NCBI GenBank assembly: GCA_944321735.1
Contig: CALUMK010000020.1
Coordinates: forward strand, 1-46,960
Length of the DNA stretch: 46,960 bases
Source of the DNA: an uncultured Bacteroidales bacterium
Lineage (GTDB): Bacteria; Bacteroidota; Bacteroidia; Bacteroidales; P3
Reading direction: 5' to 3'
Shown: positions 25,655-35,115 of the stretch, one piece after another
How the letters are laid out: each line of letters begins with the position of its first letter
Numbering within the stretch: position 1 is the stretch's first letter
Notes under the pieces: model-generated
What the model saw: the letters and a program-made list of their open reading frames with translations, nothing else
Database searches by the model: none
What the model was told of the DNA's origin: nothing
Translations under genes and position numbers: made by a program

Positions 25655-27463
25655 CTAAAAGTCAACGGTAAGCCCTACCATGAAATTGAAACGGTAGGAC
25701 GGGTAATCATACCACATATAATAGCGCTGCGAAAGCAGGTTGTTCAAGTCCAGAAATACCGTCATCCGCTTGATGAAACGGTATTCCGCCCCGATACTCC
25801 AATCGAAGCAGCCTTTGATTGTCTGCTCATCGCCAACCCGATCCAGGGCTTTCATATTGGTATATGCCCGTATATCCGTATGCACGGACAGACCATCGAT
25901 GATGTTGTATTTGAATGCCAGATTAGCCATGAATTCCGGGCTGTAATACAGGCGTTCGCTATAATGGTTATATGTGGCATCCAAATGTGCCAGGATTTTT
26001 TCTCCGAATCGGAAATTCAAATCTCCTCTTAACTTAAGATTGAATACATTGCCACTATAAATCGGAACAAAATCATTGTATCCATAATATATGGAATGCA
26101 ATCCCCAGGAATAAATATACCTGTAATAATCGAAACTCAGCACATTCTCCATGAAATGCGCGGAAACCTTGATCCTATAGTCTATGCTTTTACTGAAATT
26201 TCCACGCAAACCTGCATAGGCATTGAACTTGTCCCTTGTGAATTCAAAATCCGAAAACAGGGTCGGATGCAAGAAAGGATTAATACGGGAAATCTTGTCC
26301 AATGTATTGCGCTCCACGCCACCACCTGTCCCGATAAAGAACGTCAAAACCTTGTCTATGACATGTAATTTCAAATCAACGACCGGATTGAATTGGAAAT
26401 AGCTTGCCTTGTCAACTTGCCAACCCCATGCCGAATTGCCAAATACATGGAACACCAAAGCGGCATCCAATTCAACGAAATCATACTTATAATACAAAGT
26501 AGGCTGAAAATTCAAATGCCAAGCATTCAACAGTTCATTTCCTTCCACATACACATTCGTAGGCCCTTCCGCGCCTTCTTCCGGTTTCCAATACCCATCC
26601 TTGATACCGTCACGATAAGTATTGTCTTCGAATTTTAATCGTCCGCCAATCTGCAAAACATCCACGGATTTCCTGTCTTTCAGCACCACCTTCGATACCC
26701 CTCCGTCCACAATAACCGTATTTTCCGCAGAACGCCAATTGGTCATATTCAAATTATAATCCAAAGTTGCATCAAACCGCAAATCTTCCGCTTTCCGGGC
26801 ATTATCAGTAAATGAGAGTATTCCCCGCGCATTCTGATACCAACGCTTGGACTGGTTCTTATAATCCCCTAAATCCAAATCAGGCACTGTATCCCAGTTC
26901 CCATACCCGTAGCAATTCACCGTTTGCTGGCTGTAAATCACATTCAACGAAGAGATGAACTTATCGGAAAATATACGACCGATCACATCCGCCTCATTCA
27001 ACGAATGATTGGTCTTGAATCGATCATAACCTTTGACCTTGCCATAAGCGGAATGATGCCGGTAGTAAGCAGCCACTTCATATTTCCGATCACGCCCCAT
27101 TCCAAAATTCAGTTCCGCCAAAGGAGACAAATGGTTGCCAAAACCGACCTTGACACGATTATTCCACAATCGAGGGATAGGTTCGCCAAGGATTTTCGCC
27201 GGTTTTATATTCTCAATCGGATATGTCGTGAAAAACGGCCTGGAAATAATCTCATAATCCATCCGAGACGCGGAAAGAATCGTATCTACCGGTTTGGGCG
27301 AGAAAACGGGCTTTTCCATCAAGACCAAACTAGGCTGGTAGGGAGCCGTGACCACAACATTCTCGTTGTAGGTTCCTGTCGGCAATGCCCCTGTATTTTC
27401 CTGGGCTCCGGCAAACGCCATTCCGCCCGCGACCATTCCTATTATCAACAGTATTTTATGCAT
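25655..27463 (-). CDS. Outer-membrane beta-barrel protein (TonB-receptor-like)
   Basis: A 602-residue exported protein with a signal peptide ending AFAGAQ. It continues with a short TonB-receptor-like segment (NENVVVTAPYQPSLVL) but has no recognisable plug domain. The rest is a run of amphipathic, aromatic-rich strands, and the C-terminus reads FMVGLTVDF, ending in the terminal Phe typical of outer-membrane barrels. I chose ATG 27,463; a TTG five codons earlier is also possible. It starts 29 bases after the stop of a 1039-residue TPR protein, and the two probably function together. The precise role is not known to me. Confidence 0.7.
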   Translation of the reverse strand: MHKILLIIGMVAGGMAFAGAQENTGALPTGTYNENVVVTAPYQPSLVLMEKPVFSPKPVDTILSASRMDYEIISRPFFTTYPIENIKPAKILGEPIPRLWNNRVKVGFGNHLSPLAELNFGMGRDRKYEVAAYYRHHSAYGKVKGYDRFKTNHSLNEADVIGRIFSDKFISSLNVIYSQQTVNCYGYGNWDTVPDLDLGDYKNQSKRWYQNARGILSFTDNARKAEDLRFDATLDYNLNMTNWRSAENTVIVDGGVSKVVLKDRKSVDVLQIGGRLKFEDNTYRDGIKDGYWKPEEGAEGPTNVYVEGNELLNAWHLNFQPTLYYKYDFVELDAALVFHVFGNSAWGWQVDKASYFQFNPVVDLKLHVIDKVLTFFIGTGGGVERNTLDKISRINPFLHPTLFSDFEFTRDKFNAYAGLRGNFSKSIDYRIKVSAHFMENVLSFDYYRYIYSWGLHSIYYGYNDFVPIYSGNVFNLKLRGDLNFRFGEKILAHLDATYNHYSERLYYSPEFMANLAFKYNIIDGLSVHTDIRAYTNMKALDRVGDEQTIKGCFDWSIGAEYRFIKRMTVFLDLNNLLSQRYYMWYDYPSYRFNFMVGLTVDF

Positions 27464-27492
27464 CGTCTTAATTTTCAAGTTTCAAATACGGA

Positions 27493-30400
27493 TTACATCG
27501 GAGGAAGCATGATTTCTTCTTCTGCCGCATAACGCGAAGAACGAAGCACTTGCTCCTGTTCCAGCTCTGAAGCTTCCCTTTGCTTAATCATTTCCAATTT
27601 CTGGCGAGCCAACGCTTTCAAATCCTCTCCCTCATAATTATCCACTATGCTCTGCAAAGTCTGCTTGGCTTGCAACACATTACCTTTCTGGTAATAAATA
27701 TCAGCCCATAACAAATAAGTCTTTGCCAAATAATATTCATTGACAACATCGCTACTGATATAATCCAGAATCATCCGCTCTGCTTCATCGTAGAAACCAG
27801 ACTTGACCCTTTGCTCCAATAACATATAACGAGCTTCCGAGGAATAATCCGGGTTCGCGGATTTCACCAATGCCTCGTATTGCTGCATGGACAACTCGTT
27901 CTCTCCGATAGCAGGTGCTGCATGGGCAATATAATAACGCGCCTCATCCGATTCCTGAATCGTAATCCCATCGGTCCTAAGTACCTCCAAGGCCGATTCA
28001 ACCAATTCTTTGCTTTGCCCCAATGCCCGATACGCCTTCATTTTCCCCAAACGTGCTGCCACCAGATTCTCCGGTTTGGAAGCTAATTTCTCCGCTTGCA
28101 AATAATACCCCAAAGCCGGCTTATACTCTTTATCCCCATAACACAAATCCGCCAGCTTGAGAGAGGCCGCTTCCGATTCCTCAACCTTTAGCTGAGACAA
28201 TCGTCTGTAAGCATTCTTCATATTGGACTTGTCCCCTATCTTCTCTGCACACAAAGCTGCATTCTTCCATGCATCAACCATAAACAATCCTTGCGGATAC
28301 GTATCCAAGTAAGTTTTCAAACCAGCCAAAGCTTCCGCATAGCGATTTTCCAACATCGCGTTTTCTGCCGTCAAATAAAGCAAGGAATCCTGCTCCGCTT
28401 GTTCCAATTTCACCTCCGGCAATGATGCAACGTACGAGAAATACTTGTCAATCTGATTCATTGACATATATATATTCCTGATTGTCGTTAAGGCTTGACG
28501 CCCTTCCGCCGAGGATGGGTTAGCCTTGGCCACCACTTTGAAACATTGCAAAGCTTGATCGTTATTACCTTGATTATAATAAATCAACCCCATCCTTGCC
28601 CACGCAGACAAGGATTTCGACGAATTCGGATAAAAATCCCTCAACTTACGATAATACTGCAATGCTTTTGAATCCTGCCCCATCACTAAGTAGGTTGAAG
28701 CCAATTCCTCATAGACTTGCGGCATATATGCAGATTCCACGTAGAGGTTTTCCACCGACAACAAAATCTTCTCTTTCTGTTCATAACGCCCCATGGCTCC
28801 TTCACAAAGAGATTTCTGCAACAGCACGTAATCTGCAGGTTGATACCCTCTATGGGATGCCTCATCATAAGAACGTACAGCTTCCGCATAAGCCTCAGTC
28901 ATAAACTGGCAATCCCCCAGACGAGCATAGGCATCGGCCTGCAAATGCCGGTCGATAGCCGAATTATCCAATGCGGCGAACTTTTGGAAATAACCTATCG
29001 CCTGCGGATAGTTGACCATTTCCATGCTGGCATAGCCCATGCCCAGCAAAGCATTAGCATACTCCGGTAGAGACTGAGCCCCTGCATACGAAAGAAACTG
29101 TTTATAAAAGCCCAACGCATTCTGGTAGTTGCCCGCTGAAAAATGGCACTCTCCTTGCCAGAAATAAGCCCTGGCTGTCAAATCCGCATCATAACCGGCT
29201 TTGGAACATTTCTCGAAAAAAGACAAAGCCGTCCCATAGGCTCGACGCAAATAAGACTCAACCCCTTTGTTGAAATAAAGGCGTTGTTCTATCAGATTCA
29301 ACTCGGGCGTCCTCTCCTTTATCTTGGATAACGATGCCAAAGCCATATCGTAATTGCGGGTTGTGAGATACATTCGAACCATATAGGTATAAATCCGCTT
29401 GGAATAAACCGAGTTCGGATATTTTTGCAGAAAATCCTCCAGCACTTTCAATGATTCATGATAGGGGTTCAGCCCCAATTCATATGCCAATTGCGCTTGA
29501 TGGTACAAGGCATCCTCCTCCACTACCGCATTTTCTCCCTCTATCTTGGCAGCTTCGGAAAAAGCATCCATGGCAAACTTCTTCTTGTTCTGACGAGCAT
29601 AGCAATAACCAAGATGGTACAGCGTCGACTGCTTGAGTCCCGCAGGAGGATTCAAGGGCATCACACCTTGGAAATAATAAGCTGCCGAATCGAAATAATC
29701 CAATTTGTAATAACAATATCCCAAGATATAAAGACCTTCGGCATCAGGAATTTCCGCAGAATTATGATAGAAATTCGTCATATACGGCAAGGCTTCCTGA
29801 TAACGGTCTTTCTTATAATAGGCTTCTCCCAACAACCGGCCAATTTCTGCCGCTCTTTTATCAGAAGCTGTCTCCATCAAAGAAGGCCCCATTTCTATCA
29901 CTTTGTCACTTTCACCCAAAACATGATATATCTGCATCATATACAAGGGAACGATGTTCGCGAATGCCGGATCGTCTTCTATCCTCTCAAAATAATCCAG
30001 AGCATTTTGATAATAACCTTCCAAATAGAGAATATATGCATAATAATAGGTTGCAACCACTTGATACCGGTTCTCATGATCTGTCAATTCCGAAAAGCAC
30101 AATTTGGCCTCCCCATAATCCTTCGTCATAAAAGCCGAATAACCAAATCTGAACCAATACAATTCCACATCCCCGGACTTAACATCCAAATCATCCGGCT
30201 CAACTTGGACAAAATAGCCCTTCGCTGATCCATACCTCTTGTAATCATACTCGAAATTAGCCAAACGAAAATAAGCGCTATTGACACGGTTACTGTTCGG
30301 ATAAGTCTCCACGAAATCCCGTAAAGCCTTTGCACCGCTCTTGTGATAAAGCATCACATCGCACATCGCCTTGTAATACATTGTTTCCGAACGAAGGTAT

Positions 30401-30612
30401 TCGTTATCATCTCGCAAACTCCTCTGCACAGCAGAAAAAGCCCGCTTGGCTGCAGCAAACTTATCGGATTCGTACAAGCTGACCGCTTGAGAAAAACCAT
30501 ATTCCGGTTCTTCATAATGACGGGTTGTCTGAGCGGGGCATACCCCGCCCCTCATCAATAGGATGACAAACAAAACCAGTCCTAAAAACGAAAATTGACG
30601 CTTCATTTTCAT
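27493..30612 (-). CDS. Large periplasmic tetratricopeptide repeat protein
   Basis: A 1039-residue exported protein. The signal peptide runs KRQFSFLGLVLFVILLMRGG to an Ala-Gln cleavage site near residue 28; it is not a lipoprotein. Almost the whole of the rest is TPR-type helical repeats (for example YYKLDYFDSAAYYFQGVMPL and GNYQNALGFYKQFLSYA), more than 20 by eye, resembling BamD/YbgF-type repeats. It lies between def (3 bases upstream) and the barrel gene (29 bases downstream). It may be a scaffold that delivers or assembles something with the barrel; this is inference. It is too long for, and not clearly similar to, PorW/SprE, and no catalytic domain is visible. Confidence 0.75.
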   Translation of the reverse strand: MKMKRQFSFLGLVLFVILLMRGGVCPAQTTRHYEEPEYGFSQAVSLYESDKFAAAKRAFSAVQRSLRDDNEYLRSETMYYKAMCDVMLYHKSGAKALRDFVETYPNSNRVNSAYFRLANFEYDYKRYGSAKGYFVQVEPDDLDVKSGDVELYWFRFGYSAFMTKDYGEAKLCFSELTDHENRYQVVATYYYAYILYLEGYYQNALDYFERIEDDPAFANIVPLYMMQIYHVLGESDKVIEMGPSLMETASDKRAAEIGRLLGEAYYKKDRYQEALPYMTNFYHNSAEIPDAEGLYILGYCYYKLDYFDSAAYYFQGVMPLNPPAGLKQSTLYHLGYCYARQNKKKFAMDAFSEAAKIEGENAVVEEDALYHQAQLAYELGLNPYHESLKVLEDFLQKYPNSVYSKRIYTYMVRMYLTTRNYDMALASLSKIKERTPELNLIEQRLYFNKGVESYLRRAYGTALSFFEKCSKAGYDADLTARAYFWQGECHFSAGNYQNALGFYKQFLSYAGAQSLPEYANALLGMGYASMEMVNYPQAIGYFQKFAALDNSAIDRHLQADAYARLGDCQFMTEAYAEAVRSYDEASHRGYQPADYVLLQKSLCEGAMGRYEQKEKILLSVENLYVESAYMPQVYEELASTYLVMGQDSKALQYYRKLRDFYPNSSKSLSAWARMGLIYYNQGNNDQALQCFKVVAKANPSSAEGRQALTTIRNIYMSMNQIDKYFSYVASLPEVKLEQAEQDSLLYLTAENAMLENRYAEALAGLKTYLDTYPQGLFMVDAWKNAALCAEKIGDKSNMKNAYRRLSQLKVEESEAASLKLADLCYGDKEYKPALGYYLQAEKLASKPENLVAARLGKMKAYRALGQSKELVESALEVLRTDGITIQESDEARYYIAHAAPAIGENELSMQQYEALVKSANPDYSSEARYMLLEQRVKSGFYDEAERMILDYISSDVVNEYYLAKTYLLWADIYYQKGNVLQAKQTLQSIVDNYEGEDLKALARQKLEMIKQREASELEQEQVLRSSRYAAEEEIMLPPM

Positions 30613-30615
30613 CGC

Positions 30616-31185
30616 TTAGCGGTGTTTGGGTTTCACCGAAAATTTCATTTTATAATCCACTCGGACATCGCCTTTGGCGATGCAGTCCAACTTACGCTTG
30701 AGCATCATCTTCCGCATCGGGCTCAAACGATCCACAAAAACTTTCCCGTTCAAATGATCGCATTCATGCTGCACGACCCGAGCCACATAGCCATCGAAAA
30801 TCTCATCATGTTCCGTTCCATCCAAATCCATATAACGGACATGGATTACTGAAGCTCTCGGCACATCCTCATGCACACCAGGAAAACTCAAACATCCTTC
30901 ATTAAAATACCATACTTCCCCTTCCTCTTTGTATATTTCCGGATTAAGCAATGCCTTACGGAAAGTGGCCGCTTTAGGATCTTCTTTTCCAAAAGGAGTG
31001 GCATCCACCACAATCAGACGAATGGACAAGCCTATCTGTGGGGCAGCCAAACCACAGCCATCGGCATGTTCCATGGTTTCGAACATATCTGCCACCAATT
31101 TTTCCAGATCCGGGTAATCCGAACCTATTTCTTCCGTCGGACGGCGCAGAACAGAGTCTCCATACGCCACAATAGGATATATCAT
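30616..31185 (-). CDS. def: Peptide deformylase
   Basis: A 189-residue iron enzyme that removes formyl from new N-termini. All three motifs are present: GCGLAAPQ (43-50), EGCLS with metal-ligand Cys98, and HECDH (140-144). It lies 24 bases after ruvX and 3 bases before the TPR gene, so it is part of that operon. Confidence 0.97.
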   Translation of the reverse strand: MIYPIVAYGDSVLRRPTEEIGSDYPDLEKLVADMFETMEHADGCGLAAPQIGLSIRLIVVDATPFGKEDPKAATFRKALLNPEIYKEEGEVWYFNEGCLSFPGVHEDVPRASVIHVRYMDLDGTEHDEIFDGYVARVVQHECDHLNGKVFVDRLSPMRKMMLKRKLDCIAKGDVRVDYKMKFSVKPKHR

Positions 31186-31209
31186 AGTTATTTCCGTGAT
31201 TTTAAAATT

Positions 31210-31680
31210 TCAGTTCCTTTCACCTGCCTTCTCCGGCATTTCTCCAACAACTTCCTGGCGTCTCCGCAAAGCGACCCTTTCCATATAGGATTGCAGAATC
31301 AGCGTGGCACTGGTGGAATCCACCAAAGCCTTGTCTTGCCGCTGTTTTTTCTTCAACCCGCCCTCTATCATGGCCTGAAACGCCATCTTTGACGTAAACC
31401 TCTCATCTTCACGTTCCAAAGCAATCTGAGGATAAGCTTTCTTGAAACGCCCCAGAAAAGGCTGGATATAACGTTCGTTCTCCGAAGGAGTATAATCCAT
31501 CTGACGAGGTTCTCCCACCACCAAGCATTCCACATCCTCTTTGCCTATATACTCCTTCAGAAAATCCCACAAGCGGGATGTTTCCACTGTAACAAGCGGG
31601 GTAGCAATCATCTGCAAAGGATCTGTCACGGCTATTCCACAGCGTTTCCTGCCATAATCCACCGCTAAAATACGTCCCAT
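31210..31680 (-). CDS. ruvX: RuvX/YqgF-family nuclease (16S pre-rRNA processing)
   Basis: A 156-residue RNase H-like fold protein. It begins ILAVDYGRKRCGIAVTD, with Asp7 as the first catalytic acid, and continues VVGEPRQMDYTPSENE and DERFTSKMA. E. coli YqgF completes the 16S rRNA 5' end; a Holliday-junction role was proposed earlier. It is first in the ruvX-def-TPR-barrel-ribF-like-yggS block. Confidence 0.93.
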   Translation of the reverse strand: MGRILAVDYGRKRCGIAVTDPLQMIATPLVTVETSRLWDFLKEYIGKEDVECLVVGEPRQMDYTPSENERYIQPFLGRFKKAYPQIALEREDERFTSKMAFQAMIEGGLKKKQRQDKALVDSTSATLILQSYMERVALRRRQEVVGEMPEKAGERN

Positions 31681-31699
31681 GGTCTTACTATTTGAAGCG

Positions 31700-31729
31700 C
31701 GAATTTAGAGAAAAAAAAAGAAGTTCCAA
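31700..31729 (-). promoter_or_regulatory. Promoter candidate for the ruvX block
   Basis: On the minus strand TTG (31,727-729) is 19 bases from TAAATTCG (31,700-707), a one-mismatch -7 element, 20 bases before the ruvX ATG. Confidence 0.45.
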
Positions 31730-31843
31730 CCTCGAATCCGACCGAAATGCAAACGGGACAATGTGAATGAAAAAATTTCACCCATTTTAACTTTTTTTAA
31801 CATAATTTAAGTTTTTTTAACCCAGACGGATTATCATAATCCC

Positions 31844-31851
31844 TACTTTTG
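31844..31851 (+). promoter_or_regulatory. Promoter -7 element for the moxR-bat operon
   Basis: TACTTTTG fits TAnnTTTG exactly, ~60 bases before the moxR start, with a T-rich region upstream. Confidence 0.55.
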
Positions 31852-31910
31852 CACGTCAAAAGAAGACAAGGGGAATCATCTTCTTGATGAACAAAAAAAA
31901 GAAAAATGCC

Positions 31911-32909
31911 ATGAGCGAACAACAAATCGACATCAAGGAACTTAACGAGAAAATCCAAAGGGAAAGCTCTTTCATCGACCTCCTTTCAATGGAGATGAAG
32001 AAGAGCATCGTAGGACAGAAAGACATGGTGGAACGCCTTCTGATCGGGCTTTTGGCCAACGGGCACATCCTGCTGGAAGGCGTTCCAGGATTGGCCAAGA
32101 CATTAGCCATAAAGACATTGGCGACCGCCATCGATGCCAAGTTCAGCCGCATCCAGTTCACCCCTGACTTATTGCCGGCCGATGTAATCGGGACCCAGAT
32201 CTACAGCCAGAAAGACGAAAACTTCGTCACCCGCAAAGGCCCGGTTTTCGCCAACTTCGTACTGGCCGATGAAATCAACCGTGCTCCGGCCAAAGTGCAA
32301 AGCGCCTTGCTGGAAGCCATGCAGGAACGGCAAGTAACCATCGGGGAACAGAGCTACCGGCTTGAAGACCCGTTCCTGGTATTAGCCACCCAGAACCCGA
32401 TCGAACAGGAAGGGACTTACCCCCTGCCGGAAGCCCAAGTGGACCGATTCATGATGAAAGTGGTCATCAGCTATCCGAAAAAGGAAGAAGAAAAGCTGAT
32501 TATCCGGCAAAACATCACCAATACATATCCCCAAATCAATAAAGTTGTCTCGATTGCAGACATCGTCCGCGCACGGGAACTGACCCGTGAAATCTATGTG
32601 GATGAAAAAATCGAGAATTACATCACCGACATCGTATTCGCCACCCGTTATCCCGAACAATACAAGCTTGACAAATTCAAAGGCATGATCGCCTTCGGTG
32701 CTTCGCCCCGTGCCAGCATCAATCTGGCCTTGGCCGCCAAAGCTTACGCTTTCATCAAACATCGCGGCTATGTGATTCCCGAAGACATCCGTGCCATCTG
32801 CTTCGATGTAATGCGCCATCGTATCGGGCTGAGCTACGAAGCCGAAGCGGAAAACGTGACCAGCGAGGACATACTGAACGAAATCCTCAACACCGTTGAA
32901 GTTCCATAG
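31911..32909 (+). CDS. MoxR-family AAA+ ATPase
   Basis: A 332-residue MoxR ATPase. The Walker A motif GVPGLAKT is at 57-64 and Walker B FVLADE at 116-121. It also has ALLEAMQERQVTIG and ATQNPIEQEGTYPLPEAQVDRF, both typical of MoxR. It probably remodels or matures the VWA-domain proteins encoded downstream. An in-frame ATG at 31,887 would add MNKKKKNA; I prefer 31,911 by family comparison. It is the first gene of the Bat operon. Confidence 0.93.
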   Translation: MSEQQIDIKELNEKIQRESSFIDLLSMEMKKSIVGQKDMVERLLIGLLANGHILLEGVPGLAKTLAIKTLATAIDAKFSRIQFTPDLLPADVIGTQIYSQKDENFVTRKGPVFANFVLADEINRAPAKVQSALLEAMQERQVTIGEQSYRLEDPFLVLATQNPIEQEGTYPLPEAQVDRFMMKVVISYPKKEEEKLIIRQNITNTYPQINKVVSIADIVRARELTREIYVDEKIENYITDIVFATRYPEQYKLDKFKGMIAFGASPRASINLALAAKAYAFIKHRGYVIPEDIRAICFDVMRHRIGLSYEAEAENVTSEDILNEILNTVEVP

Positions 32910-32960
32910 CCGATGCGCCGACATCTGGAAACCGAAGACTGCCGTCTCTGAACCGCGACA

Positions 32961-33014
32961 AAAGCGGGCAACAAGGCGGGTAATGAAACGGGTAACAAAA
33001 CGGGTAATAACAAG
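32961..33014 (+). repeat. Four imperfect 12-13-bp tandem repeats before the DUF58 gene
   Basis: The 108-base gap between moxR and the DUF58 gene holds GCGGGCAACAAG, GCGGGTAATGAAA, CGGGTAACAAAA and CGGGTAATAACA in tandem. The frame of the next gene is open through them back to 32,952 but offers no start codon, so they are not counted as coding. Confidence 0.6.
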
Positions 33015-33017
33015 GCC

Positions 33018-33878
33018 ATGGAAACATCCGAATTATTAAAAAAGGTACGGAAAATCGAAATCAAGACCCGGACGCTGTCCAAGCAGATTTTCTCCGGCCA
33101 GTACCACAGCGCCTTCAAAGGCCGAGGGATGACCTTCAGCGAAGTGCGTGAATACCAGACGGGGGATGAAGTACGTTTCATCGATTGGAAAGTCACGGCT
33201 CACTTCAACCGCCCTTACGTGAAAGTTTTCGAGGAAGAGCGGGAGCTGACGGTCATGCTGCTAATCGATGTCAGCGCGTCCGGGGATTTCGGTTCGGGAA
33301 GACCCAAACGGGAGATTCTCACCGAAATCGCCGCCACTTTGGCTTTCTCCGCCATCCAAAACAATGACAAGGTGGGTGCCATATTCTTCAGCACCGAAGT
33401 GGAGAAATACATCCCTCCCAAGAAGGGGAAAACACACTTGCTCCACATCATCCGGGAATTAATTGATTTCCATCCCATAAACAAAGGTACCGACATTGGT
33501 GAAGCTTTGAAATTCCTACGCAATGTGCAAAAACGGAGAAGCACAGCTTTCCTGCTGTCCGATTTCATGTGTCCGAACTATGAAGAAGCCTTGAAAATCG
33601 CCAGCAAAGCACATGAGTTAATCGCTATCCAGATTCATGACCCCATGGAAGAGCAACTGCCTGACTGGGGACTTGTCCGGATTCACGACAATGAAAGCGG
33701 ACGTGAAATGATGATAGACACATCATCCCATGCTAACCGCCAAGCATTCGCCCGCTACCAAAACCGGATAAGACAAGAAAGAGAAACCTTGATGAGCCGC
33801 TACGGCATCACCCATGCCAGCATTTCCACACAGGAAGACTATGTGAAGCCGCTTATCAACATGTTCAACAAGCTATAA
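33018..33878 (+). CDS. DUF58 domain protein of the Bat operon
   Basis: A 286-residue soluble DUF58 protein with a VWA-like core. The DUF58 hallmark REYQTGDEVRFIDWK lies at about 42-56, followed by MLLIDVSASGDFGSG, where MIDAS-like residues sit. It always travels with MoxR in Bacteroidota, where the pair is thought to act on the membrane VWA proteins BatA/BatB. Exact function is unproven. Confidence 0.9.
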   Translation: METSELLKKVRKIEIKTRTLSKQIFSGQYHSAFKGRGMTFSEVREYQTGDEVRFIDWKVTAHFNRPYVKVFEEERELTVMLLIDVSASGDFGSGRPKREILTEIAATLAFSAIQNNDKVGAIFFSTEVEKYIPPKKGKTHLLHIIRELIDFHPINKGTDIGEALKFLRNVQKRRSTAFLLSDFMCPNYEEALKIASKAHELIAIQIHDPMEEQLPDWGLVRIHDNESGREMMIDTSSHANRQAFARYQNRIRQERETLMSRYGITHASISTQEDYVKPLINMFNKL

Positions 33879-33919
33879 GCAGCCACGGCTTGCAAACTGC
33901 GCGCTTAATGTTTTGAAAG

Positions 33920-35074
33920 ATGAAAAAGATTCTCATAGGCCTGCTTGGGGGACTTTTTGTTCTGCCGATAACAGGCTCGGGGCAATCAAGCCCCCGCATA
34001 TGGGTCGAATACGATACCGCCGGCATGATCGGGGACGCGATGAACCTGCGTTTCCACTGTGAAAGCCCGAACCCGGAAAATGTGAACTTCCCGTTCCTTC
34101 AAGGACAGATTTCCGCAGACTTGAGCCTGATTCCAAGCGACAGCCTCCGCATCGATACCGTATCAGATGCCCATAGCGGGCTAAAGACAATGACGGTTTC
34201 CTACCTGTTCTCTTCCTATCGGGAAGGGCTGTACACCATGCCGTCTTTCTGCTTCGAATACCCAGCCGGAGACAGCCTGCGGAGCTACTGCACCGATACG
34301 GGCATCGTACGTTTCTATGCCCCAGAAGTGGATACTACGGCATCCATCAAAGACATTGCTCCGGCTTTCAATGTCGGTAAGAAAGAATTGTTAAAAGAGT
34401 ATTGGGACAAATACGACATCTATCTTTGGATTGCACTGGCAACAGCCTTGCTATGCGTGGCCATCGTTTACATCTGCAAGAAATGGAAGCGCAAGGAAAC
34501 CTTGTTCGTCCCCAAAAAGCCAAGCGTGCCTCCTGTCATCCGAGCCTTGGCATCCCTCAAGCAGCTCAAAGAAAAACAGTTATGGCAGAACAACCTGATT
34601 AAAGAATATTACACCGAACTGACCGATATCCTGAGGCTTTATCTTTCCGAAGCCATGGAAATCCCTGCTGTGGAAATGACCAACGAGGAACTTCGTTCTG
34701 CCTTGAAGAAACGTTTCCCGGCCAAATCATGGGAAGCGCAAAACCTGATGGAAGTGCTCGATACGGCCACGCTGGTCAAATTTGCCAAAGTCCTTCCCGG
34801 AGCTGCGGAACATGAAAACTGCTATGCAGTTGTCCAAGAGTTCCTCGAAACCCAGAAGAAAGCACAGGATGCGGCCAAAGTAGCCGAAAGCCTGCCAAAA
34901 GCGGATACCGAATCCGAGCCAACAGCCGGTTCCATCCCGCAAACTTCGGCTTCCGGAATCCAACCCTCCCACCCGGTTTCCGAGATGACTCAAGAACCAT
35001 CCGATGATAGCTGCTCCCAAGCGGACAACAAAGCGGAAAGCAAAGAGGAGAAGGAGGCTCCTACGGAAAACTGA
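33920..35074 (+). CDS. Membrane protein of the Bat operon (DUF4381-like)
   Basis: A 384-residue protein with a signal peptide (residues 1-21), an exported beta-rich part, one membrane helix at ~167-187 (YLWIALATALLCVAIVYIC), and a cytoplasmic helical region. A Ser/Glu/Pro-rich low-complexity tail of ~80 residues ends it. Its position between the DUF58 gene and batA is where related genomes carry a DUF4381-like protein. Resemblance is judged mainly from context and topology, so the family name is tentative. Confidence 0.6.
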   Translation: MKKILIGLLGGLFVLPITGSGQSSPRIWVEYDTAGMIGDAMNLRFHCESPNPENVNFPFLQGQISADLSLIPSDSLRIDTVSDAHSGLKTMTVSYLFSSYREGLYTMPSFCFEYPAGDSLRSYCTDTGIVRFYAPEVDTTASIKDIAPAFNVGKKELLKEYWDKYDIYLWIALATALLCVAIVYICKKWKRKETLFVPKKPSVPPVIRALASLKQLKEKQLWQNNLIKEYYTELTDILRLYLSEAMEIPAVEMTNEELRSALKKRFPAKSWEAQNLMEVLDTATLVKFAKVLPGAAEHENCYAVVQEFLETQKKAQDAAKVAESLPKADTESEPTAGSIPQTSASGIQPSHPVSEMTQEPSDDSCSQADNKAESKEEKEAPTEN

Positions 35075-35115
35075 AGACGGCATAAGGCTGCCCTCTGTTG
35101 ACGAGAATGCAAATT

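Noticed and set aside
27493-30612. PorW/SprE type IX component
   Set aside because: PorW/SprE are shorter lipoproteins; this protein has a type I signal peptide, is over 1000 residues long, and is paired with a barrel gene rather than type IX genes.
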